Positions 8,012-14,745 are shown, counted from the stretch's first letter. The stretch is 14,947 bases of DNA from DATKQI01 sp035532755 (GCA_035532755.1 DATKQI010000219.1:1-14947), one strand, 5' to 3'. Notes: a model not told the origin generated them from the letters alone. Translations and numbers: made by a program.

Positions 8012-9592
8012 ATGAAACGGGGATGGATGTGGCTCGGCTGCGGGATGCTCGCGCTGATGGTGGGGGCGCAGCCGGCCGCGGCCGCGGTGTTCAAATGGGC
8101 CAATTCGGGCGATGCCGCCGCGCTCGATCCTTACACGCGCGACGAGACGGTGCAGCTTTCGATGCTGCAAAATGTCTATGAACCGCTGATCGGGCGGGAC
8201 CGGAACCTGAAGCTCCAGCCGGCGCTGGCGCTGAGCTGGAAGCACGTCAGCCCGCTGGTCTGGCGCTTCCATCTGCGGCCGGGCGTGAAGTGGCAGGATG
8301 GCACCGCCTTCACGGCGGATGATGTGGTGTTCTCCGCCAAGCGGTTCCTGAACCCGAATTCGCTGCTGCTCACCACCATCCCGACGCTGCAATCGGCGAC
8401 GAAGGTGAACGACCTCACGATCGATCTCCACACGAAGAAGCCGGACCCGATCCTGCCGCAGGAGGTCACCCAGTTCTTCATCATGTCCAAGGCATGGTGC
8501 GAGAAGCATAACGCGACCGCCCCGGTCCGGCTCGCGCTGCACCAGAAGAACTACGCGGTCGATCACGCGATGGGCACCGGCCCCTACAAGATCCTGATCC
8601 GGGAGCCGGACCGGCGCACCGTGTTCGTGAAGAACCCGCTCTGGTGGGGCAAGCTGAAGGGCAACGTGACCCGGGCGGAATTCTACAACATCGCCAACCC
8701 CTCCACCCGCGTGGCCGCGCTGATCTCGGGCCAGGTGGACATGATCGAGGCGATGCCCTTGCAGGACATCCCCCGGGTGGAACATTCGGCCGGCCTTTCG
8801 GTGCTGAAGGTGCCCTCCCTGCGGACGATCTTCCTGGGGATGGACGTGTGGCGGAAGGAGCTGCCCAGCTCCAACATCAAGGGCAAGAACCCGTTGCAGG
8901 ATGTGCGGGTCCGCCGCGCCTTCGCGCTCGCGATCGACGAGAACGCCATCGCGCGGGTGGTGATGCACGGGCTTGCGCATCCCACGTGGGAAATGTGGGG
9001 CCCGGGCGTGAACGGCTACAACGCGAAGCTCGATGTCCGCCCCGCGGCGAACCCGGCGGAGGCGAAGAAGCTGCTGGCCGAAGCGGGCTATCCGCACGGC
9101 TTCACCCTCGGGATGGACTGCCCGAACGATCGCTATGTGAACGACGCGCAGATCTGCACCGCCATCGTCTCCATGCTCGCCCGGGTGGGGGTGAAGGTGA
9201 ATCTGCTGGCGCAGGAGAAGACCAAGTTCTTCGCCAAGACCGAGGGCCCGAAGTTCAATACGGATTTCTACATGCTCGGCTGGGCCCCCAGCACCTATGA
9301 TGCCGAAAGCCCGCTGTTCGCCCTCACCGGCACCCGCAACGGGGTGAGCGGGGAGGTGAACTACGGCGGCTATTCCAACCCGACCATGGACAGGCTGATC
9401 GCCGACATCGGCACCCAGGCCGACGAAACGAAGCGGCAGGCCGAGATCGACAAGGCCATCAAGCTGCTCCAGGCGGATGTGGGCTACATCCCGCTGCACC
9501 AGCAGGTGTTGGTGTGGGCGGCGAAGAAGTCCGTGAGCGTGGTGCAGCCGGCGGATGGCATGTTCGCGCTCCGCTACGTGACGGTGCACTGA
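8012..9592 (+). CDS. Periplasmic ABC-transporter substrate-binding protein, family 5 (DppA/OppA type)
   Basis: The 526-residue protein binds a peptide or other small solute in the periplasm and delivers it to an ABC importer. It begins with a Sec signal peptide: KR at positions 2-3, a hydrophobic core at about 5-19, and probable cleavage after the Ala run near residue 25. The mature part opens with FKWANSGDAAALDPYT, followed by LQNVYEPLIGRD and HLRPGVKWQDGTAFTADDVVFSAKRF, the classic SBP_bac_5 signature region. Another family mark is DVRVRRAFALAID near residue 300. AGGGG at 8001-8005 is 6 bases from the ATG. No permease or ATPase gene follows, so the binding protein is an orphan in this window and must use a transporter encoded elsewhere. 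It lies 186 bases after the M20 gene and may serve that pathway. Confidence 0.93.
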   Translation: MKRGWMWLGCGMLALMVGAQPAAAAVFKWANSGDAAALDPYTRDETVQLSMLQNVYEPLIGRDRNLKLQPALALSWKHVSPLVWRFHLRPGVKWQDGTAFTADDVVFSAKRFLNPNSLLLTTIPTLQSATKVNDLTIDLHTKKPDPILPQEVTQFFIMSKAWCEKHNATAPVRLALHQKNYAVDHAMGTGPYKILIREPDRRTVFVKNPLWWGKLKGNVTRAEFYNIANPSTRVAALISGQVDMIEAMPLQDIPRVEHSAGLSVLKVPSLRTIFLGMDVWRKELPSSNIKGKNPLQDVRVRRAFALAIDENAIARVVMHGLAHPTWEMWGPGVNGYNAKLDVRPAANPAEAKKLLAEAGYPHGFTLGMDCPNDRYVNDAQICTAIVSMLARVGVKVNLLAQEKTKFFAKTEGPKFNTDFYMLGWAPSTYDAESPLFALTGTRNGVSGEVNYGGYSNPTMDRLIADIGTQADETKRQAEIDKAIKLLQADVGYIPLHQQVLVWAAKKSVSVVQPADGMFALRYVTVH

Positions 9593-9593
9593 A

Positions 9594-9616
9594 GGCGCGG
9601 GGGCGGGGGTGCATCC
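9594..9616 (+). repeat. Right copy of the imperfect direct repeat flanking the substrate-binding protein gene
   Basis: It starts one base after the stop of the substrate-binding protein gene and matches 7849-7868 except for three added G residues within G runs. Both copies end in GTGCATCC. See the left copy for the shared downstream context. Confidence 0.45.
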
Positions 9617-9638
9617 ACCCTCGCCCCATCGCCCTCCG

Positions 9639-9652
9639 CCATGCCGGCATGG
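9639..9652. repeat. Perfect 14-base palindrome, possible member of a dispersed repeat family
   Basis: The sequence CCATGCCGGCATGG is its own reverse complement. It lies between the substrate-binding protein stop and the histidine kinase start. It shares the CCATGCC/GGCATGG core with the larger inverted repeat at 14523-14552. It could be part of a degenerate intergenic repeat or an operator for the kinase operon; neither is shown. Confidence 0.5.
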
Positions 9653-9734
9653 TCCGGCAGGCGTGCATGGCCAATCCTCCGGTGCTATGTATGCTGCCGC
9701 ATTGAACCCGATCACATCCCAGGGCGGCATTCGG

Positions 9735-10943
9735 ATGGCGGCACAACCTCTGCATCCGCAACCGGAGCAGCCTCGGCCGGAAGAACCCGATTCCGCCGCG
9801 GAGGCGCAACGGCTGGCCGCGCTGCGCCGCTACGATATCCTGGACACGCCGCCGGATGGCGCGTTCGACCGGATCACGGAACTGGCGGCGGACCTGTTCG
9901 AGGTGCCGATCGCGATCATCAGCCTCGTGGACCACGACCGCATCTGGTTCAAGTCCCATCACGGTCTGGATGCGGAACAGATTTCGCGCGATGCCGGGCT
10001 GTGCGCCTCGGCCATCCTGCACGACGAGCCGTGGATACTGCCCGATGCCCGGAAGGACATCCATGCGCTGGCGAACCCGCTGGTGGCCGGCGCGTTCGGC
10101 CTGCGGTTCTACGCCGGCGTTCCGCTGCGCACGCACGATGGCTTCAACCTCGGCACGCTCTGCGTGATCGACCGGGAGCCGCGGCCGGCGCCACCCCTGC
10201 TCGTCACCCGGCTGGAGAAGCTGGCGGCCATCGTGATGGACCAGATGGAGCTTCGCCTCGCCGCCCGCCGCGCCGTGGGCAATCTGGCGGCCATCCTCGC
10301 CGAGAAGGATGCCGCACTGCGGCATGCGGAGTTGATGGCGAAGGAGGTCGATCATCGGGTGAAGAACAGCCTCCAGCTCATCTCCGGGCTGCTGCGGATG
10401 CAGGGCGCGAGCGGGGAGGCGCTGGGGCAGGAAGCCACCGAACAGATCGAGATCGCCGCGGACCGGGTGCTGGCGGTGGCGCGGGTGCACCAGCACATCT
10501 ACCTGGGCGATGGCATCGAGCAGGCGCGGTGCAGGACCTACCTGGAACGGCTGTGCAACGACATCGCGGCGATGCTGCGCCCGGCCGATCAGGGCGGGAT
10601 CGTGGTGCGGGGGCCGGAGATCGTGGTGCCGGCGAAGCAGCTTGAATCGATCGGGCTGATCGCGAACGAACTCGTCACCAACGCCATCAAGCACGGCGGC
10701 GGGCGCGTCACCGTGTCGCTGCACGGCTCGGTGGCGGAAGGATATGCGCTGAGCGTGGCCGATGAAGGCGGCGGGCTGCCGCCGGGCTACGATCCGAAGC
10801 GGTCCCGCCGCCTCGGCATGAAGGTGGTCCTGGGCCTCGCCCGCCAGCTCGGCGGAGACCTGGAGGCAGGCACGGACGAACGATCGGGCGGGGCGGTGCT
10901 GACCGTGCATTTCCCCGGAACGGAGGGGGCGGCGCAACACTGA
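9735..10943 (+). CDS. Soluble GAF-domain sensor histidine kinase, HisKA_2 (HWE-like) type
   Basis: This is a 402-residue cytoplasmic two-component kinase without membrane segments. Residues about 24-45 (EAQRLAALRRYDILDTPPD) are the usual lead-in to a GAF domain covering about 40-175, with LCASAI, YAGVPLRT and LGTLCVID as GAF marks. The dimerisation/phosphoacceptor helix reads EVDHRVKNSLQLISGLL, with His207 the predicted phosphorylated residue. The ATPase domain has the N box NELVTNAIKH (311-320), the G1 box VADEGGGLP (341-349) and GMKVV (361-365). The ATG at 9735 has only a weak upstream site; an in-frame ATG at 9687 would add 16 residues. No response regulator is nearby. The wrbA-like gene starts 11 bases after its stop, suggesting cotranscription. 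The signal sensed is unknown. Confidence 0.92.
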   Translation: MAAQPLHPQPEQPRPEEPDSAAEAQRLAALRRYDILDTPPDGAFDRITELAADLFEVPIAIISLVDHDRIWFKSHHGLDAEQISRDAGLCASAILHDEPWILPDARKDIHALANPLVAGAFGLRFYAGVPLRTHDGFNLGTLCVIDREPRPAPPLLVTRLEKLAAIVMDQMELRLAARRAVGNLAAILAEKDAALRHAELMAKEVDHRVKNSLQLISGLLRMQGASGEALGQEATEQIEIAADRVLAVARVHQHIYLGDGIEQARCRTYLERLCNDIAAMLRPADQGGIVVRGPEIVVPAKQLESIGLIANELVTNAIKHGGGRVTVSLHGSVAEGYALSVADEGGGLPPGYDPKRSRRLGMKVVLGLARQLGGDLEAGTDERSGGAVLTVHFPGTEGAAQH

Positions 10944-10954
10944 AGGAGGCTCGG

Positions 10955-11554
10955 ATGGCAAAAGTTCTCGTTCTCTATTATTCCGCCTATGGCCATATCG
11001 AAACGATGGCCCAGGCCGTCGCCGAAGGCGCGCGCAGCGCCGGCGCACAGGCAGACATCAAGCGCGTGCCCGAAACCGTGCCCGAGGATGTCGCCAAGGC
11101 CGGGCATTTCAAGCTGGACCAGGCGGCACCCATCGCCGAGGTCGAGGATCTGGCGGGGTATGATGCCGTCATCGTCGGGACCGGCACCCGCTATGGCCGC
11201 ATCTCCTCCCAGATGGCGAGTTTCCTCGACCGGACGGGCGGGCTGTGGATGCGCGGGGCGCTGAACGGCAAGGTGGGCGCGGCCTTCGCCTCCTCCGCCA
11301 CCCAGCACGGCGGGCAGGAAACCACGCTGTTCTCCATCATCACCAACCTGATGCACCTGGGGTTCATCATCGTCGGCCTGCCCTACAGCCACCAGGGGCA
11401 GATGACGCTGGGCGAGATCGTCGGCGGCGCCCCCTACGGCGCAACCACGATCGCCGGCGGAGACGGTTCGCGCAAGCCGAGCGCGATCGAGCTGGAAGGC
11501 GCCCGCCACCAGGGCGCGCTGGTCGCGCGAACGGCCGCCAAGCTGTTCGGTTGA
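10955..11554 (+). CDS. wrbA: NAD(P)H:quinone oxidoreductase, WrbA type (type IV)
   Basis: WrbA is a flavodoxin-fold FMN enzyme that reduces quinones by two electrons with NAD(P)H in the cytosol, avoiding semiquinone formation. The 199-residue length matches the family (E. coli WrbA is 198). The FMN phosphate loop is YYSAYGHIETMA (residues 8-19). GTGTRYGRISSQM (about residues 75-87) and SATQHGGQETT, about 30 residues later, are the second and third FMN/active-site segments of WrbA. AGGAGG at 10944-10949 with 5 bases to the ATG is a strong ribosome binding site. It lies between the histidine kinase and the F420-oxidoreductase-like gene, with 11- and 24-base gaps, so the three are probably one transcript. 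Confidence 0.94.
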   Translation: MAKVLVLYYSAYGHIETMAQAVAEGARSAGAQADIKRVPETVPEDVAKAGHFKLDQAAPIAEVEDLAGYDAVIVGTGTRYGRISSQMASFLDRTGGLWMRGALNGKVGAAFASSATQHGGQETTLFSIITNLMHLGFIIVGLPYSHQGQMTLGEIVGGAPYGATTIAGGDGSRKPSAIELEGARHQGALVARTAAKLFG

Positions 11555-11578
11555 GAAGAAGCAGGGGAAGGGCAGAGG

Positions 11579-12229
11579 ATGAAGATCGGGTTCATCGGCT
11601 ACGGGAACATGGCCGCCGCACTGGCATCGCGCTGGGCGGGCGCGCATGAGCTGCGCATCGGCGGGCGCGATCCGGCCAAGGCGGCGGCGCTGGCCGAACA
11701 GCTCGGCCACGGCACCCGCCACGGCAGCGGGGCGGAGGCCGCGCGGTTCGGCGAGGCGATCGTGCTGGCCACCACGCACCAGGCCGCGTTCGCCGCCATG
11801 GATGCCGCCGGCGGGCCGACCGCCTTCGCCGGCAAGGTGCTGATCGACATCAACAACCCGGTCGATGTCGCCGCCGGGGATTTCGTGCCGAAAACCTATG
11901 AGGGCCTTTCGCTCGCTGAGGCCATCGCCGCCCGCGCGCCGGGGGCGGCGGTGGTGAAGGCGTTCAACATGTGCCAGGCCGACGTGTGGCGGATGGACCC
12001 GCCGGTGTTCGACGGCCGGAAGCTCACCGTGCTCCACTGCGGCAACAACGCGGCGGCGAAGGCGCAGGTGGCCGGGCTGATCCGGGAGATCGGCGCCGAG
12101 CCGGTGGATTGCGGGGAGCTGAAATACGCCCGCTCGCTGGAGGCGGCGGCCGGCCTCGTCATCAAGTTCATCTTCGCCGGCCGCGGCCCGCATACCGTGC
12201 TGAACCTGATCCTACCTGCGCAGGCATGA
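11579..12229 (+). CDS. NAD(P)-binding oxidoreductase of the NADPH:F420 reductase-like (F420_oxidored) family
   Basis: The 216-residue protein has an N-terminal Rossmann fold beginning at residue 1: MKIGFIGYGNMAAAL supplies the GxGxM dinucleotide loop, and IGGRDPAKAAALAEQ places Arg30 after strand 2, as expected for NADP phosphate binding. DINNPVD (about residues 90-96) and VVKAFN (about residues 124-129) match the family core seen in archaeal F420H2:NADP oxidoreductase (Fno). Proteins of this family also occur in organisms without F420, so the name does not prove F420 use. Here the organism does carry F420 synthesis genes about 8 kb upstream, which raises the likelihood. The stop codon lies inside a short CCTGCGCAGGCATGACGG palindromic element, so the last few residues may derive from repeat sequence. 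Confidence 0.82.
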   Translation: MKIGFIGYGNMAAALASRWAGAHELRIGGRDPAKAAALAEQLGHGTRHGSGAEAARFGEAIVLATTHQAAFAAMDAAGGPTAFAGKVLIDINNPVDVAAGDFVPKTYEGLSLAEAIAARAPGAAVVKAFNMCQADVWRMDPPVFDGRKLTVLHCGNNAAAKAQVAGLIREIGAEPVDCGELKYARSLEAAAGLVIKFIFAGRGPHTVLNLILPAQA

Positions 12230-12232
12230 CGG
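12215..12232. repeat. Short palindromic element overlapping the 3' end of the reductase gene
   Basis: CCTGCGCAGG (12215-12224) is a perfect palindrome. The following GGCATGACGG (12223-12232) is the exact reverse complement of CCGTCATGCC at 7901-7910. The TGA stop of the upstream gene is in this word. Placement between convergent genes would also suit a weak transcription stop, but there is no T run. Confidence 0.4.
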
Positions 12233-12245
12233 AGAGGGAGTTGCC

Positions 12246-12902
12246 CTACGGCGCGGCCGTCTTGGGCGTGTGGCGGCACCAGGGCGCGGCGCCGCAGCGC
12301 CAGCATTCGGGCTTGCGGGCCTTGCACACGTAGCGCCCGTGCAGGATGAGCCAGTGGTGGGCGGGGCGAAGCATGTCCGCCGGGATGCGCTTCACCAGCA
12401 GGTCTTCCACCTCGCGGGGGGTTTTGCCGGGCGCGAGGCCGGTGCGGTTGCCCAGGCGGAAGATGTGGGTATCGACCGCCATGGTGCTTTGCCCGAACGC
12501 CACGTTCAGCACCACGTTCGCGGTCTTCCGCCCCACGCCGGGCAGGGCTTCCAGCGCCGCGCGCTCGGCCGGCACCGCGCCGCCGTGGCGTTCCACCAGC
12601 AGGCGGGAAAGCTCCACCACGTTGCGCGCCTTGCCCTGCCACAGCCCGATGGAGCGGATGTGCTTCCCCACGCCCTCCACCCCCAGCCGCACCATCGCCG
12701 CGGGCGTGGCGGCATCGCGGAACAGCGTCGCCGTGGCGCGGTTGACGGAGGCATCCGTCGCCTGGGCGGAGAGCACGACGGAGACGAGCAGGGTGAACGG
12801 ATCGGCGAACACCAGCTCGCTCTGCGCATCCGGATGCGCGGCGGCGAGTGCTTCGAGGAACGGGCGCACATCGGCGCTTGGCATCCGGCGGGCAGGGGGC
12901 AT
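12246..12902 (-). CDS. nth: Endonuclease III, DNA glycosylase/AP lyase
   Basis: Endonuclease III removes oxidised pyrimidines in base excision repair and nicks the abasic site. The 218-residue protein (E. coli Nth is 211) has the helix-hairpin-helix LPGVGRKTANVVLN (about 120-133) with catalytic Lys126, the catalytic Asp144 in VDTHIFRL, and the C-terminal 4Fe-4S cluster Cys193-x6-Cys200-x2-Cys203-x5-Cys209. All key residues are present. The start is uncertain: ATG at 12902 and ATG at 12884 are both in frame and neither has a good ribosome binding site. The gene converges with the reductase gene (16 bases between stops) and diverges from the DUF2244 gene. Confidence 0.96.
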   Translation of the reverse strand: MPPARRMPSADVRPFLEALAAAHPDAQSELVFADPFTLLVSVVLSAQATDASVNRATATLFRDAATPAAMVRLGVEGVGKHIRSIGLWQGKARNVVELSRLLVERHGGAVPAERAALEALPGVGRKTANVVLNVAFGQSTMAVDTHIFRLGNRTGLAPGKTPREVEDLLVKRIPADMLRPAHHWLILHGRYVCKARKPECWRCGAAPWCRHTPKTAAP

Positions 12903-12975
12903 ATCGAAACAGTGTCGCACCTTGGGTGCGCGGGCAAGGTCGCAGCGGAAGCGCGCGGGCAAGGGGCGAGGACCG

Positions 12976-13482
12976 ATGGCCCAGGCGGAGCCGGAGGAGG
13001 TGATGTTCGAAGCGGTGATCCTGCCGCATCGCTCCCTCTCGCCGCGCGGGCTGCGCCGGGTGATCATCGCGGTGTGCGGGCTCAGCGTCCTGATCACCGC
13101 GTTCTTCTTCGTGATGGGCGCCTGGCCGGTGCTGGGGTTCTCGGGCGCGGAGATCGGGCTTGCGGTGGCGCTGCTGCGCTGGAACGCGCGGGCGGCGCGG
13201 GCGAGCGAGATGCTGCTGCTGACCGGATCGGGCCTGCGCGTGGTCCGCACGGATGCCGCCGGCCGCCGCACGGAGCGCGATCTGCCGGCCGCGTGGCTGA
13301 ACGTGGTGCTGCAGGAAAGCCCGGGCCGCGTGCCCGCCCTGTGGCTGGTTTCCCACGCGGTGCGCGAGGAGGTGGCGAAAAACCTGGGCGAGGCGGAAAA
13401 GCGGGACCTGGCGGCGGCACTGCGCGCCGCGCTGCATAGAAGGCGCAACCCGGTTTTCGACAATCCGCAACTGCGGGATTGA
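12976..13482 (+). CDS. DUF2244 inner-membrane protein of unknown function
   Basis: The 168-residue protein starts with the short polar MAQAEPEEVMFEAVILPHRSL, followed by two hydrophobic segments at about residues 29-49 and 50-67. Between them and the C-terminus lies a soluble part with RTERDLPAAWLNVVLQ and a Glu/Lys/Arg-rich end. HRSLSPRG before the first segment and the WLNVVL stretch are typical of DUF2244 proteins, which are common in Alphaproteobacteria. The function is unknown. GAGG (12968-12971) precedes the ATG by only 4 bases; the ATG at 13003 is an alternative. It is transcribed divergently from nth across a 73-base gap that must hold both promoters. Confidence 0.85.
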   Translation: MAQAEPEEVMFEAVILPHRSLSPRGLRRVIIAVCGLSVLITAFFFVMGAWPVLGFSGAEIGLAVALLRWNARAARASEMLLLTGSGLRVVRTDAAGRRTERDLPAAWLNVVLQESPGRVPALWLVSHAVREEVAKNLGEAEKRDLAAALRAALHRRRNPVFDNPQLRD

Positions 13483-13483
13483 A

Positions 13484-13504
13484 CCCGGGTTACGAAGACC
13501 CGGG
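13484..13504 (+). terminator. Hairpin just after the DUF2244 gene, possible terminator
   Basis: CCCGGGT (13484-13490) pairs with ACCCGGG (13498-13504) across a 7-base loop, two bases after the stop codon. No T run follows, so it may act only as an mRNA 3' end or a weak terminator. It lies between convergent genes. Confidence 0.4.
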
Positions 13505-13549
13505 AATGCTAAGCCCGGCCCGCCGCTCAGGCCGTTCACACATGGGTCC

Positions 13550-13563
13550 CCGGCTTTTGCCGG
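13550..13563. repeat. Small CCGGC-TTTT-GCCGG inverted repeat followed by AATGACG
   Basis: The 5-base arms and T4 loop are perfect and lie in the 150-base gap between convergent genes. On the minus strand it reads CGTCATTCCGGCAAAAGCCGG, a form commonly seen as a degenerate dispersed repeat in high-GC alphaproteobacteria. It could also end transcription of the minus-strand gene at 13633-13968. Confidence 0.4.
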
Positions 13564-13632
13564 AATGACGATGACGGGGCGCGGAAGGCGGGGGCGCGGA
13601 AGGCGGCGCGGTTCCGCGCGCCGCCCGCCGGT

Positions 13633-13968
13633 TCACGGCGCCCAGTGGCCGGGATGCCAGTTGCCGTAGGGGCCGCGGAAACCCTGCACCCATACCCGGG
13701 TGACCCGGTTCGGGCTCGGGTTCGGCACGATGACGACCGGCGAATTGGAGTATGCCGGCGGCACCAGGGTGGCCGGCGGCGCGACGATGACCGTCTGGCC
13801 CGGCGCCCAATGCCCGGGGTGCCAATGGCCATAAGGACCATAATGCCCGGTGACCCAGACGTTCGCCGCCTGCGCGGGCGATGTGGCGGCGGCCAGCCCC
13901 GCGGCCCCAAGGCCGATACCGGCGACGAGGGCGAGGGCGTAGCGCTTGCGATTCCTCAAGAACATCAT
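13633..13968 (-). CDS. Small secreted protein with two His/Trp/Gly-rich repeats
   Basis: The protein has 111 residues from ATG 13968, or 110 from ATG 13965. GGAG at 13975-13978 on the minus strand is 6-7 bases from the second ATG and so favours it. The N-terminus is a clear signal peptide: basic RNRKR, a hydrophobic stretch of about residues 11-28, and cleavage near AQA-A at 34-35. The mature chain carries two near-identical blocks at about residues 37-56 and 92-111, each ending GPYG(H/N)WHPGHWAP. They are separated by a Val/Pro-rich spacer of about 35 residues. The repeats are also visible in the DNA (13636-13700 versus 13802-13865). Proteins with YGxWHPGHW-like repeats are common in Acetobacteraceae-type genomes but uncharacterised. 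Surface exposure and metal or carbohydrate binding by the His/Trp faces are inference only. Confidence 0.75.
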   Translation of the reverse strand: MMFLRNRKRYALALVAGIGLGAAGLAAATSPAQAANVWVTGHYGPYGHWHPGHWAPGQTVIVAPPATLVPPAYSNSPVVIVPNPSPNRVTRVWVQGFRGPYGNWHPGHWAP

Positions 13969-14040
13969 CTTGCTCCCGAATGGTGGACAGACTCCCTCTC
14001 CCCCTCAGTTGGCGTCAGCCCGGGTTGATGTCCAGGACGC

Positions 14041-14092
14041 AATCAAGGCATTTTTGTGTAAAACTACGACAAATCGAAAAATTTAGACCAAA
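14041..14092 (-). promoter_or_regulatory. AT-rich island, possible promoter for the secreted repeat protein
   Basis: This stretch is markedly poorer in GC than anything else in the window, with TTTTT, AAAA and AAATTT runs. It lies upstream of the minus-strand gene that starts at 13968. On the minus strand TTGAAG and TAAATT are separated by 16 bases, a weak sigma-70-like pair near 14107-14080. The boxes are poor matches, so only the AT-rich character is certain. The 149-base gap 13969-14117 contains no gene. Confidence 0.3.
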
Positions 14093-14109
14093 GCTTGTCC
14101 GCTTCAAGC
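14093..14109 (-). terminator. Weak hairpin downstream of the DUF3297 gene
   Basis: On the minus strand GCTTG pairs with CAAGC across a 7-base loop and is followed by TTTGGTCT. It begins 8 bases after the DUF3297 stop. The stem is only 5 base pairs, so termination is a tentative call. Confidence 0.3.
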
Positions 14110-14117
14110 GAGCGTGA

Positions 14118-14369
14118 TCACTCGGCCGGCGGCTCGTCCCGGAAATAGGGTTCCACCCGGCCGCTCATCTTCATCGTCAGCGGCATCCCGCGCCGGTCCA
14201 CCGTCTTGCCGACGGCAAGGCGCACCCAACCCTCGCTCACGCAGTATTCCTCCACGTTGGTTTTCTCCACCCCGTTGAAGCGCACCCCCACGCCGCGTTC
14301 CATGGCGGCGGCATCGTGGTGCGGGCTTTTCGGGTTGGCCGAGAGGCGATCGGGCGGACTCTGGGGCAT
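14118..14369 (-). CDS. DUF3297 family small protein
   Basis: The 83-residue protein starts MPQSPPDRLSANPKSPHHD and contains RFNGVEKTNVEEYCVSEGW followed by VGKTVDRRGMPLTMKM, which is the whole DUF3297 domain. The family is small, soluble and of unknown function, found mostly in Alphaproteobacteria and related groups. I chose ATG 14369 because homologues begin with PPDRLSxNPKSPH a few residues after Met; the open frame continues upstream to 14567 but that part is Arg/Pro/Cys-rich with no family resemblance. It is divergent from the small basic-protein gene at 14579. Confidence 0.88.
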   Translation of the reverse strand: MPQSPPDRLSANPKSPHHDAAAMERGVGVRFNGVEKTNVEEYCVSEGWVRLAVGKTVDRRGMPLTMKMSGRVEPYFRDEPPAE

Positions 14370-14522
14370 CGGGGTGGCTTTCGGGCTGTGCGGAACGTCG
14401 GGTGCGGCAGATTGCCGGGCGCATCCCCGGGCGTGCAACCATTGTGCGATCATGCCCGGTATTCCCGCGCACGAGGGTCGCATGCCGTGTAGTATCAGCC
14501 AGCCGGAGTGCGGGCTCTTCCT

Positions 14523-14552
14523 CCGCCATGCCCGCTTTCGCGGGCATGGCGG
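14523..14552. repeat. Perfect 13-base inverted repeat with 4-base loop in a divergent intergenic region
   Basis: CCGCCATGCCCGC (14523-14535) and its exact reverse complement (14540-14552) are separated by TTTC. It sits 26 bases before the small basic-protein gene and within the gap shared with the divergent DUF3297 gene, so it is not placed as an end-of-operon terminator. It resembles dispersed palindromic repeats of alphaproteobacteria and shares its core with the palindrome at 9639-9652. The rest of the 209-base gap (14370-14578) shows no gene. Confidence 0.75.
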
Positions 14553-14578
14553 CAACCCGCGAAACATTGGAGGATGAA

Positions 14579-14716
14579 ATGGCCAAAGGGCAGAAGCGAA
14601 GCGGCCGCGAGCCGAAAAAGCCGAAAGCGGGCAAGAAGCCCGCCCCGGTGAAGTCTTCGTTCATTCAGCCGGCTTCCGAGAAGCCGCCCGTGATGAAGGG
14701 CGCGCCCCGCGGCTGA
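14579..14716 (+). CDS. 45-residue Lys/Arg-rich conserved small protein
   Basis: The protein MAKGQKRSGREPKKPKAGKK continues with a Pro/Ser-rich tail to 45 residues and is strongly basic. GGAGG (14569-14573) sits 5 bases before the ATG. The MAKGQxRSxREAKKPK pattern recurs in short uncharacterised alphaproteobacterial proteins, from memory, so I treat it as a real gene although it is very short. No function can be given; binding to nucleic acid is only suggested by charge. The groEL start is 97 bases downstream on the same strand. Confidence 0.75.
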   Translation: MAKGQKRSGREPKKPKAGKKPAPVKSSFIQPASEKPPVMKGAPRG

Positions 14717-14745
14717 GTTCGATCGGGGGCGGTCCAAATGATGCT

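Noticed and set aside
8012..8060. Lipoprotein signal (LGC near residue 10) in the substrate-binding protein
   Set aside because: The Cys is too close to the N-terminus and is in the middle of the hydrophobic core, while a good Sec cleavage site with an Ala run lies near residue 25.
7952..9730. A 592-codon minus-strand open frame opposite the substrate-binding protein
   Set aside because: The composition is Arg/His/Gly/Leu-rich shadow sequence, and the plus strand encodes a full-length family 5 binding protein with signal peptide.
12346..12975. Upstream extension of the DUF2244 frame to give a 378-residue protein
   Set aside because: The extension is antisense to endonuclease III and shows Arg/Ser/Thr-rich shadow composition. 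The DUF2244 homology begins just after the ATG at 12976.
14370..14567. N-terminal extension of the DUF3297 protein to the ATG at 14567
   Set aside because: The extra 66 residues contain the inverted repeat sequence in translation and have no family resemblance. DUF3297 proteins start near PPDRLS.
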